A DNA stretch of 64,000 nucleotides from CBDEGU01 sp965238045 (GTDB taxonomy: Bacteria; Acidobacteriota; Terriglobia; Bryobacterales; UBA6623): NCBI GenBank assembly GCA_965238045.1, contig CBDEGU010000012.1:2480001-2544000 (forward strand), in the 5' to 3' direction. Below, one piece after another: positions 35,128 through 44,462 of the stretch. The position numbers were made by a program, and so were the translations under genes. The notes under the pieces are model-generated. The model had not been told where the DNA came from. It worked only from the letters and a program-made list of their open reading frames with translations, and did no database searches. Numbering within the stretch: the first letter of the stretch is position 1; each line of letters starts with the position of its first letter.

Positions 35128-35649
35128 TGTTTCACCATCCAGCCTCGCTGCCAGGGCTGCGCCAGAGTGGGACGATTGGCATAGCGCTTCATCTTGAACG
35201 TAAGGCGGTTCCCGGCTCCGGGTTCCATGCGAACCGTGACGTAGGGATGGTCGATGGCGGTTGTCTCTCCGCCCTGGGTCACCGAGATGAACCGGTGTTC
35301 GGCGTAGCCGCCAGCCTGCACAGCCACGGTGCGAGGCTCGACCTGGTTCGTATTCACGAGCGTGACCGTCACCGAGTCGCCGGTGAGCTTTTCCACCAGC
35401 GCCGCGACGCCGTCGGGCAGGCCGGAACGGCGCGTGTCGGGGTCGAAGTAACGGAGGCGGCTGTGAAGAGTCCAGATGCGCCCGTTGGCGAAATACCCCC
35501 CCAGCGTGAGATTCGTCAGCGCATTGGTCTGAGCGGGACTAAAGCCTAGCAGCCAGTCGGCGAGACGCGTATCGGGGGAGGTAGGGTCGGTGCGCATCCG
35601 CTCGACTCTCTTGCGCAGTTCCGAGAAAGCGGCCTTGAGGGCTTTTTCG
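35124..35649 (-). pseudogene. C-terminal fragment of an unidentified protein, truncated by IS copy 2
   Basis: 175 codons remain, from EKALKAAFSELRKRVERM to QPWQRGWMVKH, the frame being cut by the IS at 35650. The residues SPDTRLADWLLGFSPAQTNALTNLTLGG and GLPDGVAALVEKLTGDSVTVTLVNTNQVEPRTVAVQAGGYAEH suggest a secreted beta-rich C-terminus of an acidobacterial carbohydrate-active or hypothetical protein; I cannot name it. The N-terminal part is not found anywhere in the window. Its stop overlaps the convergent methyltransferase stop by four bases. Confidence 0.65.
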
Positions 35650-36762
35650 GGCGTTGGTGCATGAATCGGTGTAAGCGAGCACGCTAGCGGCGGGGGTGGG
35701 GTCCAGTCCATCATAGAGATCGGGGGTAACGTCATGGTCGCAGCGAAGTCGAGCCGAGTCAACCGCCAGTATAAGAAGAAGTACAGAATCCGGAACTGGA
35801 GGGAGTACGAGCGTGGCCTCAGGAGCCGCGGCGACGTCACGATCTGGCTGAGCGAGGATGCAATTGCCGCGTGGGTACCACCGAAGAACGGTCTTCGCGG
35901 AGGCCAGCGGCGGTACTCGAACCTCGCGGTCCGGACCGCGTTGACGCTGCGGGTCGTCTTCAGCCTGCCGCTCCGCCAGACCGAGGGGTTCCTGGACTCG
36001 CTGCTCCGCTTGATGGGCCTCAACCTCAAGGCCCCGGACCACACCACACTCTCGCGCCGGAACCAAATCGTTGCGGTGCCGCCCCTGACCCGATCCTATG
36101 ACGGCCCGATCGACTTGATCGTCGATTCCACAGGGCTGAAGATTCTGGGTTGCGGCGAATGGAACGCGCACAAGCACAAGGCATCAAAGAAACGCCGGGA
36201 TTGGCGGAAGCTGCACATCGGGGTGGATGCCGAGGGGTTCATTGTGGCGGCCGAACTCACAGCCAGCAGCCGGGACGACGCCTCCACACTCCCTGCTCTT
36301 CTCGACACAATCGAGGTTCCCATCCGGCGTTTCACCGCAGACGGAGCCTACGACCACAGGTCAGTCTACGATCAACTCAGCGCGGCCGGTACAGAGAACG
36401 TCGTGATTGTGATTCCCCCTCGTCGCTCCGCGGTGTCGGCGGGGCCAACGGACGGCCCCTGGGCGCAGCGTGACACGGCTCTTGAGAGGATTCGCCAGGT
36501 CGGGCGACGAGAGTGGCAGAAGGAGTCGGGCTACCGACAGCAGGCGCGCGTTGAAAACAGCTTCTTCCGATACAAGTCCGTGCTCGGAGGCGGATTGAAG
36601 GCGAGGCACGGCAAGGCACAAAGGAGAGAAGTTGCGATCGGGTGTCACATCCTCAACCGGATGGCCGAGCTGGGTAGGCCGAAATCCTGCGCTGTGGTGT
36701 CCTGAACGAGAAGTTGGAAAAGCGCCCCCACTCGCGCCGCAGTTGAATCATGCAACAGCGCC
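35650..36762 (+). mobile_element. IS5-family (IS903 group) insertion sequence, copy 2
   Basis: 1113 bp, ends GGCGTTGGTGC...CAACAGCGCC, the inverted counterpart of copy 1. Flanks are GCTTTTTCG on the left and TCTATGTAA on the right, so no 9-bp duplication. The left flank is a truncated gene; the right flank starts with an 18-codon scrap (YVSEITNWRAQKFVPR then TAG at 36813-36815) that looks like a C-terminus of a different gene. Loss of both duplications in both copies suggests adjacent deletions. Confidence 0.9.
35734..36705 (+). CDS. IS5-family (IS903 group) transposase, copy 2
   Basis: Intact 323-aa DDE transposase, nearly identical to copy 1 at 15998-16969 in the opposite orientation; synonymous changes are seen, for instance ACGGCCCCTGGGC versus ACGGCCCATGGGC. 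Active-site residues are the same: Asp in LIVDSTGLK, Asp in TADGAYDHR, Glu in ARVENSFFRYK. Either copy could mobilise the other. Confidence 0.92.
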   Translation: MVAAKSSRVNRQYKKKYRIRNWREYERGLRSRGDVTIWLSEDAIAAWVPPKNGLRGGQRRYSNLAVRTALTLRVVFSLPLRQTEGFLDSLLRLMGLNLKAPDHTTLSRRNQIVAVPPLTRSYDGPIDLIVDSTGLKILGCGEWNAHKHKASKKRRDWRKLHIGVDAEGFIVAAELTASSRDDASTLPALLDTIEVPIRRFTADGAYDHRSVYDQLSAAGTENVVIVIPPRRSAVSAGPTDGPWAQRDTALERIRQVGRREWQKESGYRQQARVENSFFRYKSVLGGGLKARHGKAQRREVAIGCHILNRMAELGRPKSCAVVS

Positions 36763-36839
36763 TCTATGTAAGCGAGATCACCAACTGGCGCGCCCAGAAA
36801 TTCGTACCGCGCTAGATACCCGATGGACCTTGCGCCGAA

Positions 36840-37670
36840 ATGAGCCAGCCCCGAATACCTCGCTGGATCGGCTGGCCGCTGCTGCTGCTTTGGACGTATG
36901 TTGTGCTCACGTTTTTTGCGAACCGCGCGGTGTTCCACCCCCTGCCGTATCCGGGCGGATTCTGGGAGGTGCAGCAGCAGCTTCAAGCCGAGGATGTATG
37001 GTTTGAGACCTCTGACCGGGTCCGCATTCACGGCTGGATGATTCCCGCGACAGGCGACGCCCAGTGGCCGGCATCGCAGTGGCTGACGCTCTACCTCCAC
37101 GGCAACGGCGGGAACATCACCTACCGGGGCGATCATCTGGCCGCCATTCGCGCGGCCGGCTCAGGCGTGCTGATCGTTAGCTACCGCGGCTACGGCAAGA
37201 GTGAAGGCAGTCCGTCGGAAGAGGGCATCTACCGAGACGCCGATGCCGCCTACGACTATCTGCTCGCCCAGGGAGTCAGCGCGAACCGCATCATCGTTCA
37301 CGGTGAATCGCTCGGAACGGCACCCGCGGCGGATCTGGCTTCGCGGCGCGACTGCGCCGGACTGGTGCTCGAAGCACCGTTTCCCTCCGCCTCGGCGGTC
37401 GCCGATACGATACTGCCGGGAATCGGCCGGTATATCATCTCCGGCCTCGAGACGGGCAGGAAGATCCGTGATGTCCATGTCCCTGTGCTGATCATCCACG
37501 GCGACCGGGACAACGTGATTGATTACAAACTGGGAGTGCAAGTCTTCGAAGCCGCCAATGAGCCCAAACAGCTATGGACCATCCCCGGCGCCGGCCACAA
37601 CAACCTCGTTCCTTCCGGGGGCGCCGAGTACATTGAGCGGCTGCGAGGTTTCTACAACTCGCTGCGCTAG
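36840..37670 (+). CDS. Membrane-anchored alpha/beta hydrolase
   Basis: 276 aa. Residues about 10-27 (GWPLLLLWTYVVLTFFA) form one membrane anchor, the rest an alpha/beta hydrolase with LYLHGNGGNITYRGDHL (oxyanion HGxG), GVLIVSYRGYGKSEGSPSEEGIYRDADAAYDYL, IIVHGESLGTAPAADLASR (nucleophile Ser), VLIIHGDRDNVIDYKLG (Asp) and IPGAGHNNLV (His). The domain resembles the ABHD13/Bem46-type family of membrane-bound hydrolases, whose substrate is usually unknown. Confidence 0.88.
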   Translation: MSQPRIPRWIGWPLLLLWTYVVLTFFANRAVFHPLPYPGGFWEVQQQLQAEDVWFETSDRVRIHGWMIPATGDAQWPASQWLTLYLHGNGGNITYRGDHLAAIRAAGSGVLIVSYRGYGKSEGSPSEEGIYRDADAAYDYLLAQGVSANRIIVHGESLGTAPAADLASRRDCAGLVLEAPFPSASAVADTILPGIGRYIISGLETGRKIRDVHVPVLIIHGDRDNVIDYKLGVQVFEAANEPKQLWTIPGAGHNNLVPSGGAEYIERLRGFYNSLR

Positions 37671-37673
37671 CGG

Positions 37674-39047
37674 TCAGGCAATGATGTCGTGGATCACCTC
37701 ACCGCCGACATCGGTCAGGCGGAAGTCGCGGCCGCTGTAGCGGTATGTGAGCCGCTTGTGGTCCAGACCCAGCAGGTGCAGAATCGTGGCTTGCAGGTCG
37801 TGCGGATGCACCCGGTTTTCCACGGCCTTGAAGCCGAAATCGTCGGTCGCGCCGTAGGTGATGCCGCGCTTGACGCCGCCGCCGGCCAGCAGGGTCGTGT
37901 AGCCGGGCACGTTGTGGTCGCGGCCTTTGCCGATCTTCTCGAGTCCGGAGTTTTGAATCATCGGCGTGCGGCCGAACTCGCTTCCGATGATGACGAGGGT
38001 CTCGTCGAAGAGTCCCCGTGACTTCAAGTCCTGAATCAGCGCCGAGATCGGATCGTCGGCCTCGCGGGCGAGCTTGCCGTGCACGAAGATGTCGTCGTGG
38101 CTGTCCCAGGGCTGGAAGTTGCCGTAATAGACCTGCACCATGCGGACGCCGTGCTCGACCAGCCGCAGCGCCATCAGGCACCCCTTGCCGAAGTCGCTCT
38201 CGCCGTATCGCGACCGCGTCGCCTCGCTTTCCTTCGTGATGTCGAAAACCTTCGGCGCCTCGGTCTGCATGTGGTAGGCGACTTCCATCGAGCGAATCGC
38301 CGACTCCATTTCGGGCTGGTAGCCGAGGCGCTTCAAATACGAGTCGTTCATCTTGCCGAGCAGATCGAGCTGGCGGCGCTGTTCGCCGTCGCTGAGCACC
38401 TTGTTGCGAATGTTCTGGATGAGCTTTTCCGGGTCGGTCTCACTGTTGCGAACGTACGCGCCCTGGTAGGGATTGGGCAGAAACGCCGAGGACCATAGCG
38501 ACGGTCCCATCACCGGATAGCCCGGGCACAGCACGACGAAGCCGGGCAGATTCTCGTTCTCGCTTCCCAGCCCGTAGGTCACCCAGGAACCCATCGACGG
38601 CCGTCCGGGCAACTGGTGGCCGCAATTCATCAGATAGAGCGAGGGGCCATGATTGCCGTTGTCGGCATAGCAGGATCGGATCACGCAGAAGTCGTCGATC
38701 TGATCGCCGAGCTTTGGAAAGATCTCGCTCACCTCAATGCCACTCTGCCCGCGCTTGGTGAAGCGGAACGGCGATTTCATCATGTTGCCCGACGCCCGGT
38801 CGGTCTTGATCTTCGGACCTGGCAGCGGCTCGCCGTCGTGCTTGTCAAGCATCGGCTTGGGATCGAACGAGTCGACTTGCGAGAGCCCGCCGTTGAGAAA
38901 CAGGTAGATGACGTTCTTGGCTTTCGCCGGGAAGTGAGGCTGCTGCGGCGCGAGCACGCGCTCGCCGGCGGCCGCGCCCGCCATGCCGGCAAAGCCAACT
39001 GTGCCGAATCCGGCGCCCATCATGCGTAATGCGTCGCGTCGTGTCAT
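37674..39047 (-). CDS. DUF1501 protein (Tat-exported, sulfatase-like fold)
   Basis: 457 aa. The Tat leader MTRRDALRMMGAGFG starts at the ATG at 39047. The mature protein has NVIYLFLNGGLSQVDSFDPKP, RSCYADNGNHGPSLYLMNCG, TLVIIGSEFGRTP, GKGRDHNV and GGVKRGITYGATDDFG, the conserved blocks of the DUF1501 family. The stop of the alpha/beta hydrolase is 4 bp away on the other strand. It is usually encoded next to DUF1549/DUF1553 cytochrome proteins, as here, and the pair is thought to act in the periplasm on a polysaccharide or peptide; no reaction has been proved. Confidence 0.9.
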   Translation of the reverse strand: MTRRDALRMMGAGFGTVGFAGMAGAAAGERVLAPQQPHFPAKAKNVIYLFLNGGLSQVDSFDPKPMLDKHDGEPLPGPKIKTDRASGNMMKSPFRFTKRGQSGIEVSEIFPKLGDQIDDFCVIRSCYADNGNHGPSLYLMNCGHQLPGRPSMGSWVTYGLGSENENLPGFVVLCPGYPVMGPSLWSSAFLPNPYQGAYVRNSETDPEKLIQNIRNKVLSDGEQRRQLDLLGKMNDSYLKRLGYQPEMESAIRSMEVAYHMQTEAPKVFDITKESEATRSRYGESDFGKGCLMALRLVEHGVRMVQVYYGNFQPWDSHDDIFVHGKLAREADDPISALIQDLKSRGLFDETLVIIGSEFGRTPMIQNSGLEKIGKGRDHNVPGYTTLLAGGGVKRGITYGATDDFGFKAVENRVHPHDLQATILHLLGLDHKRLTYRYSGRDFRLTDVGGEVIHDIIA

Positions 39048-39192
39048 CAGCAGCCTCTCGCGATCTTTTTCGAACAGCTCAAACCATGCTACAGGCCTTC
39101 CCGCCGAAGCCTGCAATCACTTACATCTTACACCGTGCAGGGGACTTCGTCACCCGGCATGCGAAGACATATCGGCAGCCGCGAAGGGGCGC

Positions 39193-41934
39193 TCAGTTCA
39201 CCGAACTGAACTCGCTCGATGCCAGCAGCGCCTGCGCGTACTTGGACCAGGGGTCGGCGTTCGTCCTCACGAACTCCAGACCCATCTTGATTTCAGATTC
39301 CGACGGCGGGCGCGCATAGAGCAGCGCATAGGCGCGGCGGATTCTGGCGCGGTCGTCGCCGCCCGCGTCGGTGGCCAGGCGCCGGGCGAGCACCTTCGAC
39401 TGCCCGATGACGAACGAGCTGTTCATGAAATAAAGCCTTAGCATCGGTCCGACGGTGACCGCGCGCGTCTGGCTGGTGGCGTTGGGATCGGGGAAGTCGA
39501 ACAGCGTCATCGTGCGGTCGGTCTGCGTGCGGCTGACCGTGCCATAGACGCTGCGGCGGAGATTGTCATCGGTGAAAGGCTTCGGCGGGCCTCCGACGGA
39601 TTCATCGAGACTGCCGGCGACGGCGAGGATCGAGTCCCTCATCGATTCGGCGTCGAGCCGCAGCCGCGGATGGAATCGCCACAGCAGCTTGTTCGCCGGG
39701 TCCTTGTCGAAGTTCGCCGCGATATGCGCCACGCTGAGACGGTAGACCGACGAGAGCATGATTTCGCGGTGCAGCGCCTTAACCGACCAGCCGCCGGCGA
39801 CAAACTCCGCGGCGAGATAGTCCAGCAGCTTGGGGTGGCTGGGCCGGTCACCCAGCAGGCCGAAATTCCCCGGCGTCTCGACAAATCCCCGGCCGAAGTG
39901 ATTCCGCCAAACGCGGTTGACCATCACGCGGGCGGTCAGCGGATTGCCGGGCGCCGCCATGCGATTGGCGAGTTCGAGCCGGCCGCTGCCTTGCTCGAAA
40001 CGCTCCGGCTGCCCGTCGCTCAAGATGTGCAGAAACCGCCGCGGCGCCAGTTCGCCCAGATTATCTTTCTCGCCGCGAATGTGAACCTGCAGATCGGCGA
40101 TCTTATCGGCTTCCTTGTATCCGTGAATGAAAGGGAACGGCTCGGGCGAAGCCGCTTTCAGCTCTTTCAGCTCGGCGCGGAGCCGGTCCAGGTGCCGCCG
40201 CCAGGAACCGCGGAGGAAGCGGTCGATCTCCATGCCCTCTTTCGAGCCGTAATAGAACACGCCGCCATCGAACCGGAAGCCGCTGCGGGTATGAGGGTCG
40301 GAAGCCAGGTCACGCCAGAAGTACCACTTCTTCAGGTCCAGAAATTCGAGGTTGGTGTACTGGCGCGTCTTCTCGTCGGCGACGCCTTTGGCCCCGCCCA
40401 GCTTGACGTAGTTGCGGTCTTCAATTTCCTTCTTTTCCCGGTCGATGTCCACGACAATCTGTTGCACCTTGGCGGCCAGCGTGCGCGCCTCTTCGAGCGA
40501 GCCGCCTCGCGCCATCATGGCGTCCCATTCCTCGAGATACTGGTGCTCCTTATTGCCCGTGATGTAGTTGATGCAGCGCTCGAGGACCTCGGGTTCCAGA
40601 TTGGCCTTGACCGCTGCCGCCGCCACATAGGGCTCGGTCTTGCTGATGACCTTCCAGGCGGCGACGAAGTAGTCGGCGCTCTGGTGAAAGAAGATCTCCC
40701 GGAGCTGCTTGGTCTGCTCGTCAATATACTTCTTGATGGCGGCCTTCTTGGCGGTGATCGCCTTCTGAGCATCCTGGTAAGCCTTGACCTGGTCGCCGGG
40801 GGCCAGCGGGTACTCGTGATACGCGCTGCTGGTGAAGACGCCTTGCAGCGAGTAGAAGTCCTTGGTCGGAATCGGGTCGTACTTGTGGTCGTGACACTGC
40901 GCGCAGCCGACCGTCAGGCCCAGGAAGGTCCGGGTCGCTACATCGACGCGGTCGTCACCTCTCGGAGTGAAGGCGAGAAAGCCCAGCGCCGGCAGGTGTC
41001 GCTGGCGTTCCGCTGGGTCAAGCAGGTCGGCGGCCAACTGAGCACGAACGAACTCGTCGTAGGGCAGATCGTCGTTGAAAGCCTGAATCACCCAGTCGCG
41101 GTAACGGAATGCGTTCGGGTAGGGTGCGTCGACCCTGGTGCCGATCTTACCGTCGGAATAGCGCGCCAAGTCGAGCCAGTAACGGCCCCAGCGCTCGCCA
41201 TAGCGGGGCGAGGCCAACAGCCGGTCGACAATTTTCTCGAATGCATCTGGCGCATCGTCGGCGACAAAGGCATCGACATGCTCGGGCGTGGGAGGAAGCC
41301 CAGTGAGATCGAGCGTAGCGCGGCGGATCAAACTCCGCTTATCCGCCGCAGGCGCGGGTTCGAGACCGCTGGCCTCGAGTTTCGCGAGGATGAAACGGTC
41401 CGTCGCCGTGCGCGCCCAGGAGGCATTGCGGACCTCGGGAGGAGCCGGTTTCGAGACGCGCTGAAACGACCAGAAGGCGCGCTGTTGAGGCGTGATGGTG
41501 TACTGGCTCGACTCGGTTGCGAGGGGCTGGATGTCCTCATCGGGCCAGACGGCGCCGTCCCGCACCCAGGCGCGAAGGGCGGCGATCTCTTTTTCCGAAA
41601 GCTTGCCCCCTGTAGGCGGCATCTTCAGCCGGTCGTGGGTGTGGGTCACCGCCTGGATCAGAATACTGCCCTTCGGGTTGCCGGGGCGAACGGCGGGGCC
41701 CGAGCTGCCGCCGCGCAGGATCGTCGCGCGCGAATCCAGGCGCAGCCCGCCCAGTTTCGACTCCGTATGGCAGGCGTAGCACTTGTTCGCCAGCAACGGC
41801 CGAACGCTGGTCTCGAAATGTTCGAGCTTCGCCGGATCGGCGCCGGTGGTCTGATCGGCTCGATCGGCAGGCGCGGCCTGCAAGGCCGCCAGCGGCAGCA
41901 AGCATCCCGCCACAAACAACAGTTTCTTCACCAC
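39193..41934 (-). CDS. Planctomycete cytochrome c / DUF1549 / DUF1553 protein
   Basis: About 913 aa from a GTG at 41934 (or 41931) with a G-rich ribosome binding site (GGGGGGGATC). A signal peptide KKLLFVAGCLLPLAALQA precedes a c-type heme motif CYACHTE (CxxCH), the PSCyt1 domain. The DUF1549 domain has CAQCHDHKYDPI, a second heme-like CxxCH, and the DUF1553 domain ends with NRVWRNHFGRGFVETPGNFG and YFMNSSFVIGQSKVLARRLA. It is encoded just before the DUF1501 gene on the same strand. It is probably a periplasmic redox protein, possibly in sulfated polysaccharide breakdown. Confidence 0.9.
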   Translation of the reverse strand: MVKKLLFVAGCLLPLAALQAAPADRADQTTGADPAKLEHFETSVRPLLANKCYACHTESKLGGLRLDSRATILRGGSSGPAVRPGNPKGSILIQAVTHTHDRLKMPPTGGKLSEKEIAALRAWVRDGAVWPDEDIQPLATESSQYTITPQQRAFWSFQRVSKPAPPEVRNASWARTATDRFILAKLEASGLEPAPAADKRSLIRRATLDLTGLPPTPEHVDAFVADDAPDAFEKIVDRLLASPRYGERWGRYWLDLARYSDGKIGTRVDAPYPNAFRYRDWVIQAFNDDLPYDEFVRAQLAADLLDPAERQRHLPALGFLAFTPRGDDRVDVATRTFLGLTVGCAQCHDHKYDPIPTKDFYSLQGVFTSSAYHEYPLAPGDQVKAYQDAQKAITAKKAAIKKYIDEQTKQLREIFFHQSADYFVAAWKVISKTEPYVAAAAVKANLEPEVLERCINYITGNKEHQYLEEWDAMMARGGSLEEARTLAAKVQQIVVDIDREKKEIEDRNYVKLGGAKGVADEKTRQYTNLEFLDLKKWYFWRDLASDPHTRSGFRFDGGVFYYGSKEGMEIDRFLRGSWRRHLDRLRAELKELKAASPEPFPFIHGYKEADKIADLQVHIRGEKDNLGELAPRRFLHILSDGQPERFEQGSGRLELANRMAAPGNPLTARVMVNRVWRNHFGRGFVETPGNFGLLGDRPSHPKLLDYLAAEFVAGGWSVKALHREIMLSSVYRLSVAHIAANFDKDPANKLLWRFHPRLRLDAESMRDSILAVAGSLDESVGGPPKPFTDDNLRRSVYGTVSRTQTDRTMTLFDFPDPNATSQTRAVTVGPMLRLYFMNSSFVIGQSKVLARRLATDAGGDDRARIRRAYALLYARPPSESEIKMGLEFVRTNADPWSKYAQALLASSEFSSVN

Positions 41935-42017
41935 GATCCCCCCCGCCGTCAATCTAACAAGAGACCCGGCGGCTGTCAATGCGATGGCTGTCTTCGGTTG
42001 TCCTGATCGAGACGCAG

Positions 42018-43000
42018 TTACTTGATGCCAATGACCATCGAATCGGGCCCGACCAGCGGGACAACCTTCGTTTCCCTGAAACCAGCCTCTTCCATCCAGC
42101 CCTGGCAATCGGCGCCGGTGTAGTCGAACCCGCCGGGCGTCTCGATCAGCACTTTGAACGGTCATCGTCAATCACCGCGTCGAACGCAATGAACGCCCCG
42201 CCATCGGGGAGCGCCTCGCAGGCCTTCCCGACGAGCATGCGCTTCTGATCGAGATCCCAATCATGGAGGATGTGGCCCATCGTTACGACATCGGCCTTCG
42301 GGAGCGGCTCTTCAAAGAAGCTGCCGCCTTGAAAACGGAGTCGGCCCGAGAGGACATTGTGTTCAACGTATTCTTCAAAGATCGGCGCCACTTCCGGCAG
42401 ATCGAATCCGACGCCCGACAGGTGCGAATGAGCCAGCGCGACCTGCACGGCAAGATCTCCCTGGGCCGCGCCGACATCGACGAAGGTCTTGTAGTTTTCC
42501 CACGGAAATTTTTGTGCGATCGCGAGGCTCGCGCTCCGGCTCAGCCCGGTCATCGCCGAGAGGAACCCCTTCAAGCGGGCCGGGTCAGCGTAGAGCGCTT
42601 CAAAAAACGGCGTCCCGCCGCCTTTGGCCTCGTTCTGCAGCTCTCCGGTGCGGAGGGCTTCGGTGAGATGGCTCCAAAAGCCGTAAAGGCGATGATTGGC
42701 CATCTCGAGCATCCCGCCGAGGTAAGACGGTTTGGCCTTGTCGAGAAAGAAATCCGTCTCCCCGGTGTTGTGGTAGATGCCGTCGATTCGTGTCAGAAAT
42801 CCTAGTGCCACGAGAGTATCGAGAAAGTCACCCGCCGAACGCGGGTGCAGTCCGAGCCGTGCCCGCAGATGGTCGAGATCTTCTGGGTGTTTCGCCAGTT
42901 CGGTAAAGAGCTCCATCTCGACAGCGCTCAACAGGGTCTTCGAGGCCCAAAAGCCAAGGCCGACTTGCATGATGCGCTCTGGAGTCGGGTGGTCGCTCAT
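42018..43000 (-). pseudogene. SAM-dependent O-methyltransferase with internal deletion
   Basis: The N-terminal 280 residues are complete: winged-helix dimerisation part, then FVDVGAAQGDLAVQVALAHSHL (SAM motif), GRLRFQGGSFFEEPLPKADVVTMGHILHDWD and AFIAFDAVIDDDRSK. After DRSK the frame runs into TGA, while the expected C-terminus (LIETPGGFDYTGADCQGWMEEAGF, ending SMVIGIK with TAA at 42018) follows in another frame. Relatives have about a dozen residues between, so about 35 bases, not a multiple of three, are missing. The product resembles acetylserotonin/hydroxyneurosporene O-methyltransferases. Probably inactive. Confidence 0.75.
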
Positions 43001-43154
43001 CTAGAATGCTCCGGGAATACTAGAGATGGCCATCGGGTCGATGCCATCAGTTTAGCTTTACCCGTGCGCAGTGGTCTTTCTCAGTGGCGTGTGATTTCCT
43101 TTGGACGCCATGATAGGCTACTGTATCGACAGCACTGCCTCCGAGGTCCCGACC

Positions 43155-44336
43155 ATGAAATTCCGAACAGCACGACCATGTCTCGCGTTCGCCGCGGCGC
43201 TGGCGATCACCGCCTGCGGTTCGCCTGTTACGGAAACCGCCGCGGAGAACGACAGCGGCGGGGACTGGAAGACTGCCTGGCCGCGCCACGTCATCGCCGA
43301 GGGCTATCCCAACCAGACCGCTGTCGCGGCGGATTTCACCGGCGACGGATTGCCCGATGTCATCGTCAACGGCGAGGCCAAGAGCCGGCTCTATGTGGCG
43401 CCGGACTGGAAGGAGATCATCATCGGCGAGAAGCCCGAGCGCGGCGCGATCCACAGCGAAGTGATGGACGTGGACGGCGACGGGGACCCGGACTATATCG
43501 GAGCGGTTTATAGCCCCGGCCCGGTGTTTTGGCTCGAACGCCCCGAGAATCCTCTGACCGATGCCTGGCCGTACCATATCATCGATAACGACATTGACGG
43601 CACGCACGGAGTGATCGTCGGCGACATGAACGGCGACGGCAAGCCTGACTTGCTTGCCAACAGCGGCCAACCCAAGGGCTCTTATCACGATTCGCTGGTA
43701 TGGCTCGAAGTGCCGGCCAACCCGCGTGAGGCCAAGCAGTGGACGCGGCATGTATTCGCCCCGCACGACGCGCCGGGGCTGAGTCATTACCTGGGTTTTG
43801 GCGATGTGAATGGCGACGGCAAGACCGACGCGGCGGCGGCGGCGAAGATCGCCGAGGGCGGCAACTGGTTCGCGTGGTGGGAGCAGCCCGCCGAGGGCGG
43901 CGAGCCATGGGAGAAGCACGTGCTGGCGACCGAGCAGGACGGAGCCACCAATATCCTCATGGCCGAGTTAAATGGCGACGGCAAGACCGACTTCATTGCC
44001 ACCCGGGGGCACAGTAAGGGCGTACTGTGGTTCGAGGCGCCCGAGTTCACGATGCATGAGATCAACCCCGATCTGGAAGGTCCCCACAGTCTGGCCATCG
44101 GCGACGTTGATGGCGACGGAGATATCGACGCGACGACCTGCGCGAAGGACAGTCGCATCGCCGCCTGGTTTGAAAACGACGGCAAGGGCGGCTTCACCAC
44201 CCACCACATCAATGAAGATCAGGCCGCCTACGACATTCGCCTGATCGACATGGATAACGACGGCGATCTCGACGTTCTCATTGCCGGTCAGGAAAGCAAG
44301 AACGTGGTCTGGTACGAGAACCGCCGCCTGAGGTAG
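43155..44336 (+). CDS. Secreted FG-GAP/VCBS-repeat lipoprotein
   Basis: 393 aa from the ATG at 43155. The signal has RPCLAFAAALAITACGS, a lipobox ending in Cys. At least seven FG-GAP repeats follow, each with a Ca-binding-type DxDGDGDxD motif, for example VDGDGDPDYIG, MNGDGKPDLLA, VNGDGKTDAA, LNGDGKTDFIA, VDGDGDIDATT and MDNDGDLDVLIAG. This gives a beta-propeller on the cell surface, probably for binding. A remnant of a similar gene lies at 15175. Confidence 0.88.
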   Translation: MKFRTARPCLAFAAALAITACGSPVTETAAENDSGGDWKTAWPRHVIAEGYPNQTAVAADFTGDGLPDVIVNGEAKSRLYVAPDWKEIIIGEKPERGAIHSEVMDVDGDGDPDYIGAVYSPGPVFWLERPENPLTDAWPYHIIDNDIDGTHGVIVGDMNGDGKPDLLANSGQPKGSYHDSLVWLEVPANPREAKQWTRHVFAPHDAPGLSHYLGFGDVNGDGKTDAAAAAKIAEGGNWFAWWEQPAEGGEPWEKHVLATEQDGATNILMAELNGDGKTDFIATRGHSKGVLWFEAPEFTMHEINPDLEGPHSLAIGDVDGDGDIDATTCAKDSRIAAWFENDGKGGFTTHHINEDQAAYDIRLIDMDNDGDLDVLIAGQESKNVVWYENRRLR

Positions 44337-44462
44337 GGGCCGGCCAATCTCCTCGTCCCGAAGTCCGGGCGACCCGGCCAGAGCGCCCTCCTCCTCGCCG
44401 CTTACAACTAAGCGGCCATCCTCCAAGCGTATGATACGCTGGCTCCTTAGGGGGAAATTCCG

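Noticed and set aside
35124..36047. A 307-codon minus-strand frame across the IS903-type copy 2 boundary
   Set aside because: Its first part is antisense to the transposase; only the last 175 codons outside the IS are a real gene fragment.
15932..36771. An inversion between the two IS903-type copies
   Set aside because: If it had happened, the 9-bp flanks should pair crosswise (left of copy 1 with the complement of left of copy 2, and so on). GGTGGTAAC, GTGCGAAGG, GCTTTTTCG and TCTATGTAA do not pair in any combination.
39670..42006. A 778-codon plus-strand frame
   Set aside because: It is antisense to the cytochrome c/DUF1549/DUF1553 gene, a normal effect of GC-rich codon use.
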